DNA of 64,000 nt from Lysinibacillus fusiformis. Its GTDB lineage: Bacteria > Bacillota > Bacilli > Bacillales_A > Planococcaceae. Location: the NCBI RefSeq assembly GCF_007362955.1, contig NZ_CP041696.1:4774001-4838000 (forward strand), given 5' to 3'. Position 1 is the first letter of the stretch; each line of letters begins with the position of its first letter. Below the pieces are notes generated by a model. That model was not told the origin of the DNA. It searched no databases and worked only from the letters and a program-made list of their open reading frames with translations. The position numbers and the translations under genes are program-made. Positions 25,891-35,261 of this stretch are shown in pieces.

Positions 25891-26106
25891 AAGGTTTTTT
25901 AATAATGGTTTGAGAAGGCATCGCACTATCCCTCAGATTTTTGGATTTATCGCCCAAATTGTTTGTTTTATCAACTATCTTTCGTGATTAATCACCCAAC
26001 TTTCGTATTTTATTTTTCATATCAAAATCAGTAGTATCTACTCTTACCTTTACATGAATAAAACCCTCCACAAATTCAGTTATAAAACTTTTTATTACGA
26101 CTTTAC

Positions 26107-26304
26107 CTATGACTTATCTGATTTTTTATAATCCTTACTATCCCATGCCCAATTTACAAAGGCAAAGACTACCGTAAACCACAGAGCTTTTCCTGCACTC
26201 GCAAACACAGCAATTTCCTGAGAATAATAATAACTAGTGCCAATATTACAAACGAAAAATGCGATAAATGATACCATATAAATATTTTTTCGTATAAATC
26301 GCAT
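26107..26304 (-). CDS. small membrane protein, 65 aa
   Basis: A two-helix hydrophobic protein (YMVSFIAFFVCNIGTSYYY and ALWFTVVFAFVNWAW) with a basic N terminus (MRFIRKN) and a charged tail (DSKDYKKSDKS). The ATG at 26304 follows AAAGGGGTAAATCAC. It stands alone on the minus strand. Family not recognised. Confidence 0.6.
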   Translation of the reverse strand: MRFIRKNIYMVSFIAFFVCNIGTSYYYSQEIAVFASAGKALWFTVVFAFVNWAWDSKDYKKSDKS

Positions 26305-26382
26305 GTGATTTACCCCTTTTCTTTATTTCATTTTCTTAAAATGCTAAGATAATAATAGTCTTCTTTACAAGGAGGAATCGAA

Positions 26383-26445
26383 ATGGTCGCATTCTTTTGT
26401 AATGCTTGCTCTAGAACGACATCTCTGCAGGTCAAAGAGATCTAG
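26383..26445 (+). CDS. leader peptide of the FusB-like gene, 20 aa
   Basis: A 20-codon frame (MVAFFCNACSRTTSLQVKEI) with a very strong ribosome site (AAGGAGGAATCGAA). It ends inside the left arm of a hairpin that lies upstream of the EF-G-binding protein gene. Translational attenuation through a short leader has been described for staphylococcal fusB. Here ribosome stalling on the leader could open the hairpin. The CNAC and CSR residues resemble the zinc-knuckle start (CAICNR) of the downstream protein, so a relic origin is also possible. Confidence 0.6.
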   Translation: MVAFFCNACSRTTSLQVKEI

Positions 26446-26485
26446 ATTAAGTGAACCCAGTTGAAACAACATGGATGATCTCTTT
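26434..26485 (+). promoter_or_regulatory. attenuator-like hairpin before the FusB-like gene
   Basis: AAAGAGATC (26434-26442), which includes the last codons of the leader peptide, pairs with GATCTCTTT (26477-26485). A second small pair, TAGGC (26485-26489) with GCCTA (26501-26505), follows before the ribosome site GGAGTG at 26515-26520. No T-run follows, which suggests translational rather than transcriptional control. Confidence 0.5.
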
Positions 26486-26527
26486 AGGCCACAACCAAAA
26501 GCCTATATTATAATGGAGTGATTTCAA

Positions 26528-27178
26528 ATGGAAAAACAAACAATCCAGCCGTTTTTAACGGTTGCCAACTATCATTTACTCGAGCAACAAATGAATAAAA
26601 TCTTACACACACTTGCTACAACAATAGATAAAAATGTCATTCTTGCTGTACGCGGTCTTGTTGAAACAGAAATTACAACGAAGATTACAATGACTGCTAC
26701 TGAAGCTCAAATTGTTGAGCAGCTCTTTGCCGTAACAGATCGTACACAAGGAGAGAATTTTTTAGAAAGTCTAAAGCCCTATGTCATCCCTTTCAAAACA
26801 GTAACAGCAAGTACGATTAAAAGCTTGTTCAAAAAGGAAAAAAAGTTAAAGATGCCAAATTTGGTTGATATGGATTTTCAGCAAATTTGCTATTTCGCTT
26901 GGGACGATCCTGGGACGCATCGAAAATATGTTATTATCGAGCAGGAGAAACAGCTAAAAGCTATTAAAGGCCTATTCGGAAATAGTACTATTAAAGGTAT
27001 TTGTGCTATCTGCAACCGTCACGCCGATGTTGGTCTATTTACAACTTCCGTTAAAGGCCAAGTCGTGGGAACATTTACGAATCATAGCAATTACATTTGT
27101 GCGGACAGTGCTAAATGTAACCACCATGTATCTGATATGCACAAAGTGAATGAGTTTTTCGATCGCATCACGCAATAA
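26528..27178 (+). CDS. elongation factor G-binding protein, FusB/FBP family
   Basis: A 216-residue two-domain protein of the FusB type. It has an N-terminal helical bundle (residues 1-90) and a C-terminal treble-clef zinc domain with four cysteines in the order C159-x2-C162 and C191-x5-C197, in the blocks GICAICNRHADVG and NYICADSAKCNHH. Family members bind EF-G and release it from stalled, fusidic-acid-locked ribosomes. Chromosomal homologues are common in Bacilli and may simply assist ribosome clearance. The ATG follows ATGGAGTGATTTCAA. A leader peptide and hairpin upstream suggest inducible translation. Confidence 0.85.
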   Translation: MEKQTIQPFLTVANYHLLEQQMNKILHTLATTIDKNVILAVRGLVETEITTKITMTATEAQIVEQLFAVTDRTQGENFLESLKPYVIPFKTVTASTIKSLFKKEKKLKMPNLVDMDFQQICYFAWDDPGTHRKYVIIEQEKQLKAIKGLFGNSTIKGICAICNRHADVGLFTTSVKGQVVGTFTNHSNYICADSAKCNHHVSDMHKVNEFFDRITQ

Positions 27179-27185
27179 CAAATGG

Positions 27186-27218
27186 GCCTTCTCCATAATT
27201 TGGAGAAGGCTTGTTTTT
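27186..27218 (+). terminator. terminator of the FusB-like gene
   Basis: GCCTTCTCCA and TGGAGAAGGC form a perfect 10-bp stem, followed by TTGTTTTT. Confidence 0.88.
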
Positions 27219-27418
27219 CAGCTTGAAAACGAAGTATCTCCCGTAAATTTTTGAGAAGCACTATTTTACACTTCACCCATCATGCTGTCATGTAATATTT
27301 GTACTTCACTATATGTTCCACCTCGCTTATTACTCACATATACGATTAAAACAACATAAAGTTTCTATTATTTATAAATTATTGAATATTTAGCTATTTT
27401 TCCACTTCATTTCACTAT

Positions 27419-27469
27419 AAAAAAGGCCCGTCACCAAAAGTAAGGGTTACCCTTCATTTGGGACAGCCT
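27419..27469 (-). terminator. terminator of the Wzy-like gene
   Basis: Read on the minus strand, GGCTGTCCCAAA pairs with TTTTGGTGACGGGCC and encloses a second stem (AAGGGTAACCCTT). Six T follow. Confidence 0.75.
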
Positions 27470-27476
27470 ATTGTCA

Positions 27477-28757
27477 TTAATATGAAAGTTTTCGTTTATC
27501 CGTTTTAATGATGGAAGATGCGATAATAACGAAGCCTAGCATTAGAATAAAGATTAAATCCAGTAAACCTGTATGCATCGATACGGTAAACAACGTAATT
27601 GTAAATGCATATGCTACAGAGTGGAAACTGCGAATGCCTTCCTGCTTTACTTTATTATAGATTAGTGAAATTAACACACCATATAACAGGAAGCCGATTG
27701 CCACTAACAAATAACCACCATCTAAGAACAATTGTCCAATAAAGGTTGGTGTTGTTGTTCTTGGTGGGCGTGTAATCCACTTACCTTTCTCCACACTTAT
27801 AGAGTTTACAACCTCCGACACCTTCATGCGTGGCGAAATTTGTTCACCCGGCAAAACGGTATTGAAGATACCCCGGTGAATCTCACCCTTTAAGTAATCT
27901 TCCTCTTGTGTATACTCTATAATTGTACTTAACACGATATGACCTGTTACACTTTCCTGATTTATTGCACGTATCCACTTAGGCGTTAAGTTTACCATTT
28001 GCTCAGCAGTTAACAGCTTGTTTTTTTCCTCTACTGTCAATTCAACGTCTGGTTGGTCACGGGAATTAGATTCCTTTGTTAAATCTTCGGTAAGGACACG
28101 TATAAAGCCGAACATCGAAAATGCTACAGCAATAACTAGTAATGCTGAAAGGAACCAAGTCAATTTCACACGTTTTACAACATAGTGTAAAATAATGATG
28201 CCTGTGAACAGCATTATAATTAATGGTGTACGATAGGCCACTAATAAAAATAAGAACATCACAATTGCGAAAATCGAACCATAAACGAATGCCTTTTTCC
28301 ATGTCATTTTCTTTTCTAGAATCATTTTATACGATAGTAATAATAAAACCCCGAACCATAATAATTGGCTAAAGAAGTTTAACTTAGGGCTGAGGTTACG
28401 ACGATTTGATTCATCAGAAATACCTAAGCCACTACCAAAAATCATCATTAAATAGGAGATTAATCCGAGTAATGTTAATAGTACAATAAAGTGAATGACA
28501 TATTTCCCTAAGAATGAAAGTCCAAATGTTGGAATTGTCCATTGCAGTTTATCGATAATATACACACCTATGTAATAGCAGACAAGCGCTAAAATAACGG
28601 CCGGCCAAATCGACGCGCGTAAATTAAATTGATCAAATCGATGGAAATCGAAAAAGCTTGTAAAAAAATATAGCACTAAAATAAATGGTAAAAAGAAATA
28701 CGGTGAAAACATATCAATCTTATTTAACTTTCCTAACAAACCTTTTAATTTACTCAT
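27477..28757 (-). CDS. O-antigen/oligosaccharide polymerase-like membrane protein (Wzy type)
   Basis: A polytopic membrane protein of 426 residues with about ten to twelve hydrophobic helices and one large central loop (about 90 residues, from VLTEDLTKESNSRDQP to the proline-rich RPPRTTTPTFIGQL). That layout is typical of Wzy-type O-antigen or exopolysaccharide polymerases (OligoWzy-like). The start was set at the ATG at 28757 after AAGGTGTGGATAGGT. The frame extends 26 codons further but without a better ribosome site. No polysaccharide transferases lie next to it, which is unusual for a polymerase. Ligase-type proteins of similar topology are an alternative. Confidence 0.68.
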   Translation of the reverse strand: MSKLKGLLGKLNKIDMFSPYFFLPFILVLYFFTSFFDFHRFDQFNLRASIWPAVILALVCYYIGVYIIDKLQWTIPTFGLSFLGKYVIHFIVLLTLLGLISYLMMIFGSGLGISDESNRRNLSPKLNFFSQLLWFGVLLLLSYKMILEKKMTWKKAFVYGSIFAIVMFLFLLVAYRTPLIIMLFTGIIILHYVVKRVKLTWFLSALLVIAVAFSMFGFIRVLTEDLTKESNSRDQPDVELTVEEKNKLLTAEQMVNLTPKWIRAINQESVTGHIVLSTIIEYTQEEDYLKGEIHRGIFNTVLPGEQISPRMKVSEVVNSISVEKGKWITRPPRTTTPTFIGQLFLDGGYLLVAIGFLLYGVLISLIYNKVKQEGIRSFHSVAYAFTITLFTVSMHTGLLDLIFILMLGFVIIASSIIKTDKRKLSY

Positions 28758-28835
28758 ACCTATCCACACCTTAGTAAGATGTTCCTTCTCCTCCTTTTTA
28801 ACAAACAAATTTTTACCAATTTCTATGTAAAACAA

Positions 28836-29170
28836 AAATAGTATATCATAAGTAAAAAGGTATTTATAGAAAAAATTACTATTTTTTATTTAATATTAAT
28901 AATTTACCATTTAAAATCCATTCACGAACAAACGTGAATGAATTCTTTTAAATAACCACTCCATTTTGGATATGTGTTTTTCTCCAAACAAATTAATAAG
29001 GTTGCACACTTCGGTATAAATGGAGGTTGTTCATTGATAATATAAATGTTTAACGAAGTTTTTTATATTGGACTGATAAATTTAATAATGGCGGTTAATG
29101 TGTAGGGGCTAAATACGTGTAAAACGAGGAAAAAAACAGCGAGCGTGTGTACAGTAATGTGTATTGTTGC
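28836..29170. other. intergenic stretch with an inverted repeat
   Basis: CATTCACGAACAAACGTGAATG at 28919-28940 is a hairpin of 7-bp arms. It lacks a T-run. No gene was recognised. It is AT-rich and probably holds the Wzy-like promoter at its left end. Confidence 0.4.
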
Positions 29171-29527
29171 TTATATCTGTTCATCATCTTCAATAATTAC
29201 CTCACAACTTTTATTGTTTAATGGGTAACCAGTACACTCACTATTACCAGAAAAAATATTTTTACCTCGATGGTTGAATCTTTCTTGTTTGCTTCCAAAT
29301 TCAAACCATGAACTCTCTAAGTTATACCCAAGTATTGATGGTACAGGATCTTTTCCGATATATTCAATTGAGAAGTCTGCCAATTCTCTTTCCTTACTTA
29401 TTTCAGTCTCGTACTTAACAATCCAGTTGTTACTTTTTCCATAAAAATCATATTCTTTCCCGCCACCTGAACAAGCACTTAAAATCAAGGGTATTATCAC
29501 TAAAACTAATATTGGATATGATTTCAC
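29171..29527 (-). CDS. putative lipoprotein, 118 aa
   Basis: The N terminus has a basic residue, a hydrophobic stretch and a lipobox (LILSACSGGG, with Cys19 as the lipidation site). It would be exported and anchored to the outer face of the membrane. The mature part is about 100 residues, with two cysteines in the segment NSECTGYPLNNKSCEVIIE that could form a disulphide. The ATG follows TAGGGGGAGAAATGTG. Family not recognised. Confidence 0.7.
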   Translation of the reverse strand: MKSYPILVLVIIPLILSACSGGGKEYDFYGKSNNWIVKYETEISKERELADFSIEYIGKDPVPSILGYNLESSWFEFGSKQERFNHRGKNIFSGNSECTGYPLNNKSCEVIIEDDEQI

Positions 29528-29769
29528 ATTTCTCCCCCTATATAAAATCGAATTTCTTTCAAAATAAACCTACTATCTTAGTGCAATAAAATGTTTAGCC
29601 TCATTGAAATATTAATACTGGTGGTTATTGAAAAATGGATTTTTTTCATATTTATACTTTGTTTATTCCAATGGCAAAAAAGAAAATTTGATTTTACAAA
29701 AAAAATAAAATAATGTGTATGAAAAATAATAATTAACCTATACTATTAAAGATTTCACTTCAAATCCAA
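29528..29769. other. AT-rich intergenic stretch before the RNA candidate
   Basis: No open frame with a ribosome site is seen. A -10-like TATACT lies near 29738 with a poor -35. It could drive the RNA candidate at 29770, but this is weak. Confidence 0.3.
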
Positions 29770-29962
29770 GTGACTAGGAGGGTTAACCCGATGAGTAAGG
29801 TTGATCGATAGCTCTGAAGGACCATCAATACTGAATAAAGCTAAAGTATGGTTGTCTTAGGTAAATCTTAAGATCGAATGCGGAAGCGAGGCAGTGTGTC
29901 ATGGAGGAATTAAAGTAAGTGGTAATCAAACCCGGAAATATTATTTATTTCCGGGTTTTTTG
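29770..29962 (+). ncRNA. candidate structured non-coding RNA with its own terminator
   Basis: A stretch of about 190 bases without a convincing open frame, unusually G-rich for its surroundings. It has GGGTTAACCC at 29780-29789, a TTGATC and GATCGA stem pair enclosing a second stem (AATACT with AGTATG), and a GCGGAAGCGAGGCAG segment. It ends in a perfect 12-bp terminator stem (AACCCGGAAATA, TATTTCCGGGTT at 29929-29957) followed by six T. It matches no riboswitch or RNA family I can recall. The guide RNA of an insertion sequence end is one possibility, since an IS1595-type remnant follows. Confidence 0.5.
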
Positions 29963-30089
29963 TTTTAGTACTACTGAAAATAAAGTTTAACCAATGAAAT
30001 TCGTCACAGTTAGTTGAATAAGATATTTTTAAGATTTGAGCATTTTCTTTATCTAATCTGCCAAACGGATTTGAATGATAAAGGAACAA

Positions 30090-30316
30090 CATATTATCTT
30101 TATAAAACAGGTGCTGAAAGAACTAAAAGTATTTACTATATTCAAAAAGTTAATAACTATCATCAACGCTTAAAACAGTGGATATTGCAATTCAAAGGTG
30201 TTGCTACGAAATTCTTGCAACATTATCTGGCATGGTTTAATTTCTTGGTGATTGTAGTATTCGCCCGTTTGCAGTTGAAGGTTGCCTGTATCCTACACAA
30301 GAAACGAACGCAATGA
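30090..30316 (+). pseudogene. IS1595-type transposase remnant
   Basis: An open segment carries VNNYHQRLKQW and KGVATKFLQHYLAWF, the characteristic C-terminal tail of IS1595/IS1016-type (ISXO2-like) transposases. No catalytic domain or N terminus is present and the segment has no ribosome site. The lead-in codons before about 30090 are not part of the family. It marks the right end of a decayed insertion sequence. Confidence 0.65.
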
Positions 30317-30524
30317 TTCCGTTAAGAAAAATGATTACGCAACAGGTTTTTAGGCATATTTCGTTGAATAATAACCTATATAACAGAAGTATTCTGTTAA
30401 AACAAAATCGTTAGTTATGAAAGGAATGATGAAAATGAAGCAACTATATAAGGTGATTGAAAAGTAGCGTTTATTTTCTCTTTTCAATCCATAAGTATAA
30501 AAATTTATTGAAAAGAGGATTGTT

Positions 30525-31061
30525 ATGTATTCAGATAAAGAGCTGATAATTCGACCAATTAACGCCAAAGATTTATTTCGTTTGTGGGAACTTATTTATA
30601 AAGACGAACAACCTGAATGGAAAAAATGGGATGCGCCATATTATCCTCATCAGTCGATGCCCTACGAAAAGTTCTTGCTATCTGCAGAAAAATGGGTGAA
30701 TAAAGAAAATTTTTGGGTAATTGAAGTAAATGGCGTTATCCGAGGGATTATTTCATATTATTGGGAACATGAACCTTCACGATGGCTGGAACTAGGCATT
30801 GTTTTCCACGAAGCGAGTACATGGGGAAAAGGATTAGGTACACGTGCTTTGAAGCTATGGATTAACCACTTATTTGATACATTATCTTTAGCTCGTGTTG
30901 GATTTAGTACATGGTCAGGAAATGAACGAATGATTCGTATTTGTGAAAAGTTAGGAATGCAAATGGAAGCGAGAATTCGCAAAGCACGCTATTACAATGG
31001 TCAATATTATGATTCTATTCGTATGGGCATGTTAAGAGAAGAATGGGAGAATGCTAAATAA
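30525..31061 (+). CDS. RimJ/RimL-like GNAT acetyltransferase
   Basis: A 178-residue acetyltransferase. It has the N-terminal block IIRPINAKDLFRLWELIY, the acetyl-CoA loop STWGKGLGTRALKLWI, and the C-terminal GNERMIRICEKLGMQMEARI. It belongs to the Acetyltransf_3 group that includes RimL and SpeG-like enzymes. The ATG follows AAAAGAGGATTGTT. It is a single gene among remnants, with a terminator about 200 bases downstream. Substrate unknown. Confidence 0.85.
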   Translation: MYSDKELIIRPINAKDLFRLWELIYKDEQPEWKKWDAPYYPHQSMPYEKFLLSAEKWVNKENFWVIEVNGVIRGIISYYWEHEPSRWLELGIVFHEASTWGKGLGTRALKLWINHLFDTLSLARVGFSTWSGNERMIRICEKLGMQMEARIRKARYYNGQYYDSIRMGMLREEWENAK

Positions 31062-31075
31062 GTTAGGATGCGATT

Positions 31076-31291
31076 CTAAATTATTCACAACTCGAAAATA
31101 GTTAAATTCGAACCTGGTCTCTTACCGGCTAGATTTTCTTTGACCGCAAAGACTTTAAGTTCAGCTGTATATCGAATAGAACAATCTGATACAGATGCAA
31201 AATCGATTCGCTTCTATTTGTCGGATTTGATGTTCGTTAAAAATGATTCTACTCATGATAATTTCTCCCGTTCTTCATTTCGTATATTTTA
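31076..31291 (+). other. open fragment without a start codon
   Basis: An open stretch of about 70 codons (reading HNSKIVKFEPGLLPARFS, later AKSIRFYLSDLMFVKND) begins after an in-frame TAA and has no start codon or ribosome site. It ends in TAG just inside the following terminator hairpin. It looks like the tail of a decayed gene. Family not recognised. Confidence 0.3.
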
Positions 31292-31308
31292 GTATAACGG
31301 GATTTTTT
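31267..31308 (+). terminator. plus-strand terminator
   Basis: CCCGTT and AACGGG arms with a 23-base loop, followed by A and seven T. Confidence 0.6.
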
Positions 31309-31326
31309 TGTGAAATGAACAAAAAA

Positions 31327-31365
31327 ACCCGAATAGGGTCACTTTTTAAAGTGTCCACTATTCGG
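31327..31365 (-). terminator. terminator of the 31421 gene
   Basis: CCCGAATAG and CTATTCGGG form a 9-bp stem with an inner ACTTT/AAAGT stem. On the minus strand the right arm is followed by a run of T. Confidence 0.8.
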
Positions 31366-31420
31366 GATTCAGTTCAAACGGAGTGGTCTTATTGTTATCC
31401 AAATAAAGCTTCAAGTTAGT

Positions 31421-31987
31421 TTAATCAAGGGTGTCATTTGTATAATCAATAGAATTTGCAATCTGGACGAGCACTTCGGGTACTACTTTATCGGACACAT
31501 CTTTATCAATACTAAACACATATTGCCAATTATCTCTTTCAAAGACCAACATATTAAAACCAAATTTCGCATTTTCAATATATGCTGCATTACTTCCATT
31601 TTCCAACTTAAATAACTCTGATACATACTTTTCGAATGGTATTTTATGCTGAATTGGTCGAACATTAATTTTGAAATGATTTTGAGGGAATTGATCACTT
31701 ATCATTTTCACTTCAAATTCATCATTGATATTGTCATCTAAATTACTAAATCTTCCTAAACGATGGGTAAAACTTATTGGTGGTACTCTAAGTGGTAGCT
31801 TAAGTTCTTTATTAAAATGTTGTTCAAAATCTTTTAATGCAGATTCTACTGTTTTATATCCTATTTCAGTGAAAACTTCTTCCATAGGTTGAGGAGAATC
31901 GATTAAATTTGCATTTACTGTTTCATTAATTGATACGTATATTAAGACGCCAGCTAATACCAATATCATGAGAATATTTTTGTTCAA
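31421..31987 (-). CDS. membrane-anchored hypothetical protein, 188 aa
   Basis: A signal-anchor (ILMILVLAGVLIYVSI) is followed by an extracytoplasmic domain of about 160 residues with the segments SALKDFEQHFNKELKLPLRV and NWQYVFSIDKDVSDKVVPEV. The frame is open to 32062, but the TTG at 31987 follows AGGGGCGATAAAA and places the helix at the N terminus. The last part (DKVVPEVLVQIANSIDY) resembles the end of DUF4367-type domains. The call is tentative. It has its own terminator. Confidence 0.6.
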   Translation of the reverse strand: MNKNILMILVLAGVLIYVSINETVNANLIDSPQPMEEVFTEIGYKTVESALKDFEQHFNKELKLPLRVPPISFTHRLGRFSNLDDNINDEFEVKMISDQFPQNHFKINVRPIQHKIPFEKYVSELFKLENGSNAAYIENAKFGFNMLVFERDNWQYVFSIDKDVSDKVVPEVLVQIANSIDYTNDTLD

Positions 31988-32211
31988 TTTTATCGCCCCT
32001 AAATTATATTTAGGTATATTTTCTCCAATCGAATAGTATATATGCTTTTTGTCTCCGCACACACAATATACTTGTTTTTTTACGAAGGCTTTTGGTTTCT
32101 TCTTATCAATAACTTTATTAACAGTTGTAGAAGACTGAGCTCCTTGCCAACCGAGTTAATAATAGTAAAATATGAGCGACCTAAAACTTTTAGTTGTAGG
32201 TTACTCTCTTT

Positions 32212-32643
32212 TTATTCTACATAAACATCAAAAACAAAAGTTTCTTTTCCCTCAGCCCATGTTGCTTTCAATTCATAAATATAATATCCCTCTTCCGATG
32301 GCATGATTATTTTATTATCTTTAATTTCAACATTATCACTTGTACCATCTTCATTCAGTTTAGTTAGCGTTAAGGAAAGAGGATTTTTTTCAATTTCAAA
32401 TTTTAATGTTTTTCTTTTTTCAACTGCTAATGTTTCGAAGTCATCTGCTAATTTATTTATATCAAGAGAACTTATTGTTTTAATTTCTATGTTGTCTTCT
32501 TTCCATTGGTAATCACCTGGCATCATTGTATAATATTCACTATCCACAACAACTTTCCCTTCGGGTTGAGAAATTGGTATACTGGACGATTTTTTTAAAC
32601 CTAGTAAAAAAATAAATATTTTAATACGTATAGCCATTATCAT
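32212..32643 (-). CDS. hypothetical exported protein, 143 aa
   Basis: A short hydrophobic N terminus (IKIFIFLLGLKK) precedes a beta-rich domain with GYYIYELKATWAEGKETFVF at the end, as in extracellular Ig-like or membrane-stress sensor domains. There is no lipobox. The start (ATG at 32643) has a weak ribosome site. The upstream part may be missing, since comparable proteins carry a longer signal. Family not recognised. Confidence 0.5.
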   Translation of the reverse strand: MIMAIRIKIFIFLLGLKKSSSIPISQPEGKVVVDSEYYTMMPGDYQWKEDNIEIKTISSLDINKLADDFETLAVEKRKTLKFEIEKNPLSLTLTKLNEDGTSDNVEIKDNKIIMPSEEGYYIYELKATWAEGKETFVFDVYVE

Positions 32644-33623
32644 TTGTTCTCTTGTTTTATTGATTACATCAATCTATTTTAAATCAACTCCTACAATTAT
32701 TTTTTCTATAATAATGTTTATTGCAATTAGTTACTCAATATTTTTAGAAATTAAGCATAAGGAATAGTACCTTATGCTTTTTGCTCCACTCTACTGAATT
32801 TCTCCCCCAACTGTTCATAACTCATAAACGGCACCGTAACACTTGGCGGCTTAACCTCTTAATAAACTTTGTTAATTGCTTGTTTGTAAGTTAATCCTAA
32901 GTTGATGAACTTGTCTTTATCTTTCCAGATAACCATAAGTCCTCAATGATTTCCGTAAACAAAGAAAACTTACTGTCTCTATGCATCGTCGTAAACTTTA
33001 CGAACGACTAGAGCTGTACGTTTTTCTTCAAGCAATTTTATAAGTATTTTTAATGCTACATGATAGGATTTCGAAGAACCAAAAACCTCGACAAGGAGGT
33101 GAATTTTACAACGCCAATTGAAAAAGAAATTTCAAAAGGAGGAATAAGGTAAATACCCGTTTTTCAACGAAGGGTGTTTTTATTTGCCTCATATTTTTAG
33201 GTCCGTGCAGACATGTAATTGACTATAATTATAGTCTTTTTTCACATTGTCTACTTAAAGGGGGTAATATCATTGAGTATCTGGACCTGGACCATTTTGG
33301 GTCGGTTACCCTATGACAAGATTACAATAATAGATGACTACATCATTCTGAACAAAGTTAATGTTTTAAGTTGTGCATACCCTATTGTTGTCACAATTAA
33401 TAGTGGCATAATTATGAACCCTGGACTGGCGTAGAGTAGTAAAGTCCTCATAAAAATATTCAATACTAATCCAAATAATAGAGTTGCTTGTTTTATTATA
33501 TATAATTAGAAAAAGACCATGTACTCACTTGAAAATGTGCGCCTGATTATTTATTTTGATTACTAATCAATAGTTTTTATATATCTTTTTAAAGGCTTAA
33601 TTGATAAGTACATTTCTAAGAAT
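32644..33623. other. gene-poor decayed stretch
   Basis: No complete gene was seen. Minus-strand codons around 32780-32860 read PSVTVPFMSYEQLGEKFSRV before a stop, the tail of a lost (possibly phage) gene. A plus-strand hairpin (ACCC and GGGT, followed by GTTTTT) lies at 33157-33181. A 71-codon frame at 33219-33434 lacks support. Confidence 0.4.
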
Positions 33624-34235
33624 TTAATCCCTTAAGAGAAATGTTAGCACGGTCCCCCACAAGAAAATTACTCCATAAAAAAGTCTTTGTAATAAACCTG
33701 CTGGCAAAGGAAAGAAAAATAAAAGAACTATTAGGATAAGCAAAACTAGTAGTACAAATAAATTAAAATAGGTCCATCGCTTCCCTTCAGTTAATGATTT
33801 TGCATAAATCCACAGTCCAAAAAAAACGGTAATCATGCCTATTTGTGCTACTATAGAATGCCAAAATAAATCGATATCAGCTGGTATAAAACCGGATACA
33901 ATATTTCCCAAAGCAAAAATGAGAATAAATACTGTTGCCAATTTGTTGAACCAGTTCTTCTCTAGGTACTGCGAAAGATACAACACACCAACTGAAAATG
34001 TTAAACCATTTACTATAAACAATACATTCATCCAAAAATGATGAGGGGAACAAATTTCATGAGGTGCAATTGAATAAGTATACTTCCCACATGATGTCAC
34101 TCCTAGATCACTCATAGCTTGTTGCATAATATTATAAGGTACAAGTGAAGTCATAATAAAAATCGGTTCTATCACAAAATATAAAATCGTAATAACCCAA
34201 CTTACTATTCCAATTTTTTTTGATATATGTAACAA
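33624..34235 (-). CDS. DUF998 family membrane protein
   Basis: A 203-residue protein with six hydrophobic helices. The region after the first helix contains AMSDLGVTSCG and CSPHHFWMNVLFIVNG, the conserved pattern of DUF998. The start was set at the TTG at 34235, eight bases after GGGGAG, rather than 34259. No operon partner. The function of this family is not established, although some members sit next to transport or resistance genes. Confidence 0.75.
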   Translation of the reverse strand: MLHISKKIGIVSWVITILYFVIEPIFIMTSLVPYNIMQQAMSDLGVTSCGKYTYSIAPHEICSPHHFWMNVLFIVNGLTFSVGVLYLSQYLEKNWFNKLATVFILIFALGNIVSGFIPADIDLFWHSIVAQIGMITVFFGLWIYAKSLTEGKRWTYFNLFVLLVLLILIVLLFFFPLPAGLLQRLFYGVIFLWGTVLTFLLRD

Positions 34236-34556
34236 AATTAATCTCCCCTTTATATACACTTATTCGCAAAATAAATTACCAATTTAATAGTCATAAATTA
34301 TATTATGAACTTAATTTAATAAGACCTAGATATGGCTTAAAATTAAATAATTGATGTCCCCACAAATAACATTTTGTTCACATTGTTTGCTCCCTTTAAT
34401 AACACTGATTTCCTCCTTCAACAAGAAATATTTTCTATAAATAGCATATCAAAGGTTTACTTTACTCGTAAATACAGTGTTAGACTTATAAAATATCAGG
34501 CTTAAGACTTACATTTGATTAATGCTAGACATAGGGTTCGAAACAAGTAAAAGAAA

Positions 34557-35261
34557 GTGGAAAGATTCAACCGTAAATCAACGAGAAATAAATTTAGAGG
34601 AGTAAGCTTACCTTCAGCTCTAAACAAAGATGCAGCGTTAACGGTACCTACATCTGATCAACTAGGTACAATGCTCACATACGCAAAAGAACATGAAGAT
34701 GAAACGTACTATTCAATTTTACTGCTACTTTCTTATACAGGGGTGCGAAAAGGTGAAGCGTTAGGTCTCCAGTGGCGGAATATTGACTTTGAAAAGCAAA
34801 CGATTAATATTATACGGAATCGAACGAAACACGGTACTGGTACAACTAAACCAAAAATAGTGAACGTAAAATCAAAGTTGGTATGAATGTCATTGATTAG
34901 TTAATTTGTTATCAAAAGGGAATCAAAGAAAAGTTGCTATCATTCCGGAAAAAGCTAGAGGTTGAGGATTATGTATTCCATTCATTAGAAAGCATGATAC
35001 CTATGCCGCTGACAACCCTACACAAAGGCTTTAAAAGAATTGTTCAACGTGCTGGGCTAAAAGAGTGCACTATTCATTCTCTCAGGCACTCGCACGCTAC
35101 TATTTTAATGAATGACGGTGTACCAGTAAGAGCGATTGGGGAACACGCCTGAAATAATTTATACCACATACGGGCATGTATTGAGGGAAATGGAAGATAA
35201 AATTATAGATACATTTGACCACGTGGTACCTCAGCAAATTGCTGTTGTTTCCACTTTTTAA
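34557..35261 (+). pseudogene. tyrosine integrase, C-terminal catalytic part, broken
   Basis: Three frame pieces carry the catalytic domain of a phage or ICE tyrosine recombinase. The first Arg box LSYTGVRKGEALGLQW is in the first frame (34557-34886). HSLRHSHATILMNDG is in the second (34934-35152). The nucleophile Tyr in IYTTYGHVLREMEDK is in a third. Stops and frameshifts separate them, and four to six residues around GERLGH are lost. The N-terminal part is missing here, but a matching N-terminal fragment lies at 39511-39873. The 3' end runs into the truncated yolD, marking a junction. Confidence 0.8.

Noticed and set aside
29770-29962. Identification as a group II intron, 6S RNA, SRP RNA or known riboswitch
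   Set aside because: The diagnostic sequences of those RNAs (domain V, RNA polymerase-binding bubble, SRP loop, aptamer cores) were not found.
33219-33434. 71-codon plus-strand frame starting with a hydrophobic segment
   Set aside because: Poor start, no homology recognised and surrounded by decayed sequence. Not enough support for a gene.
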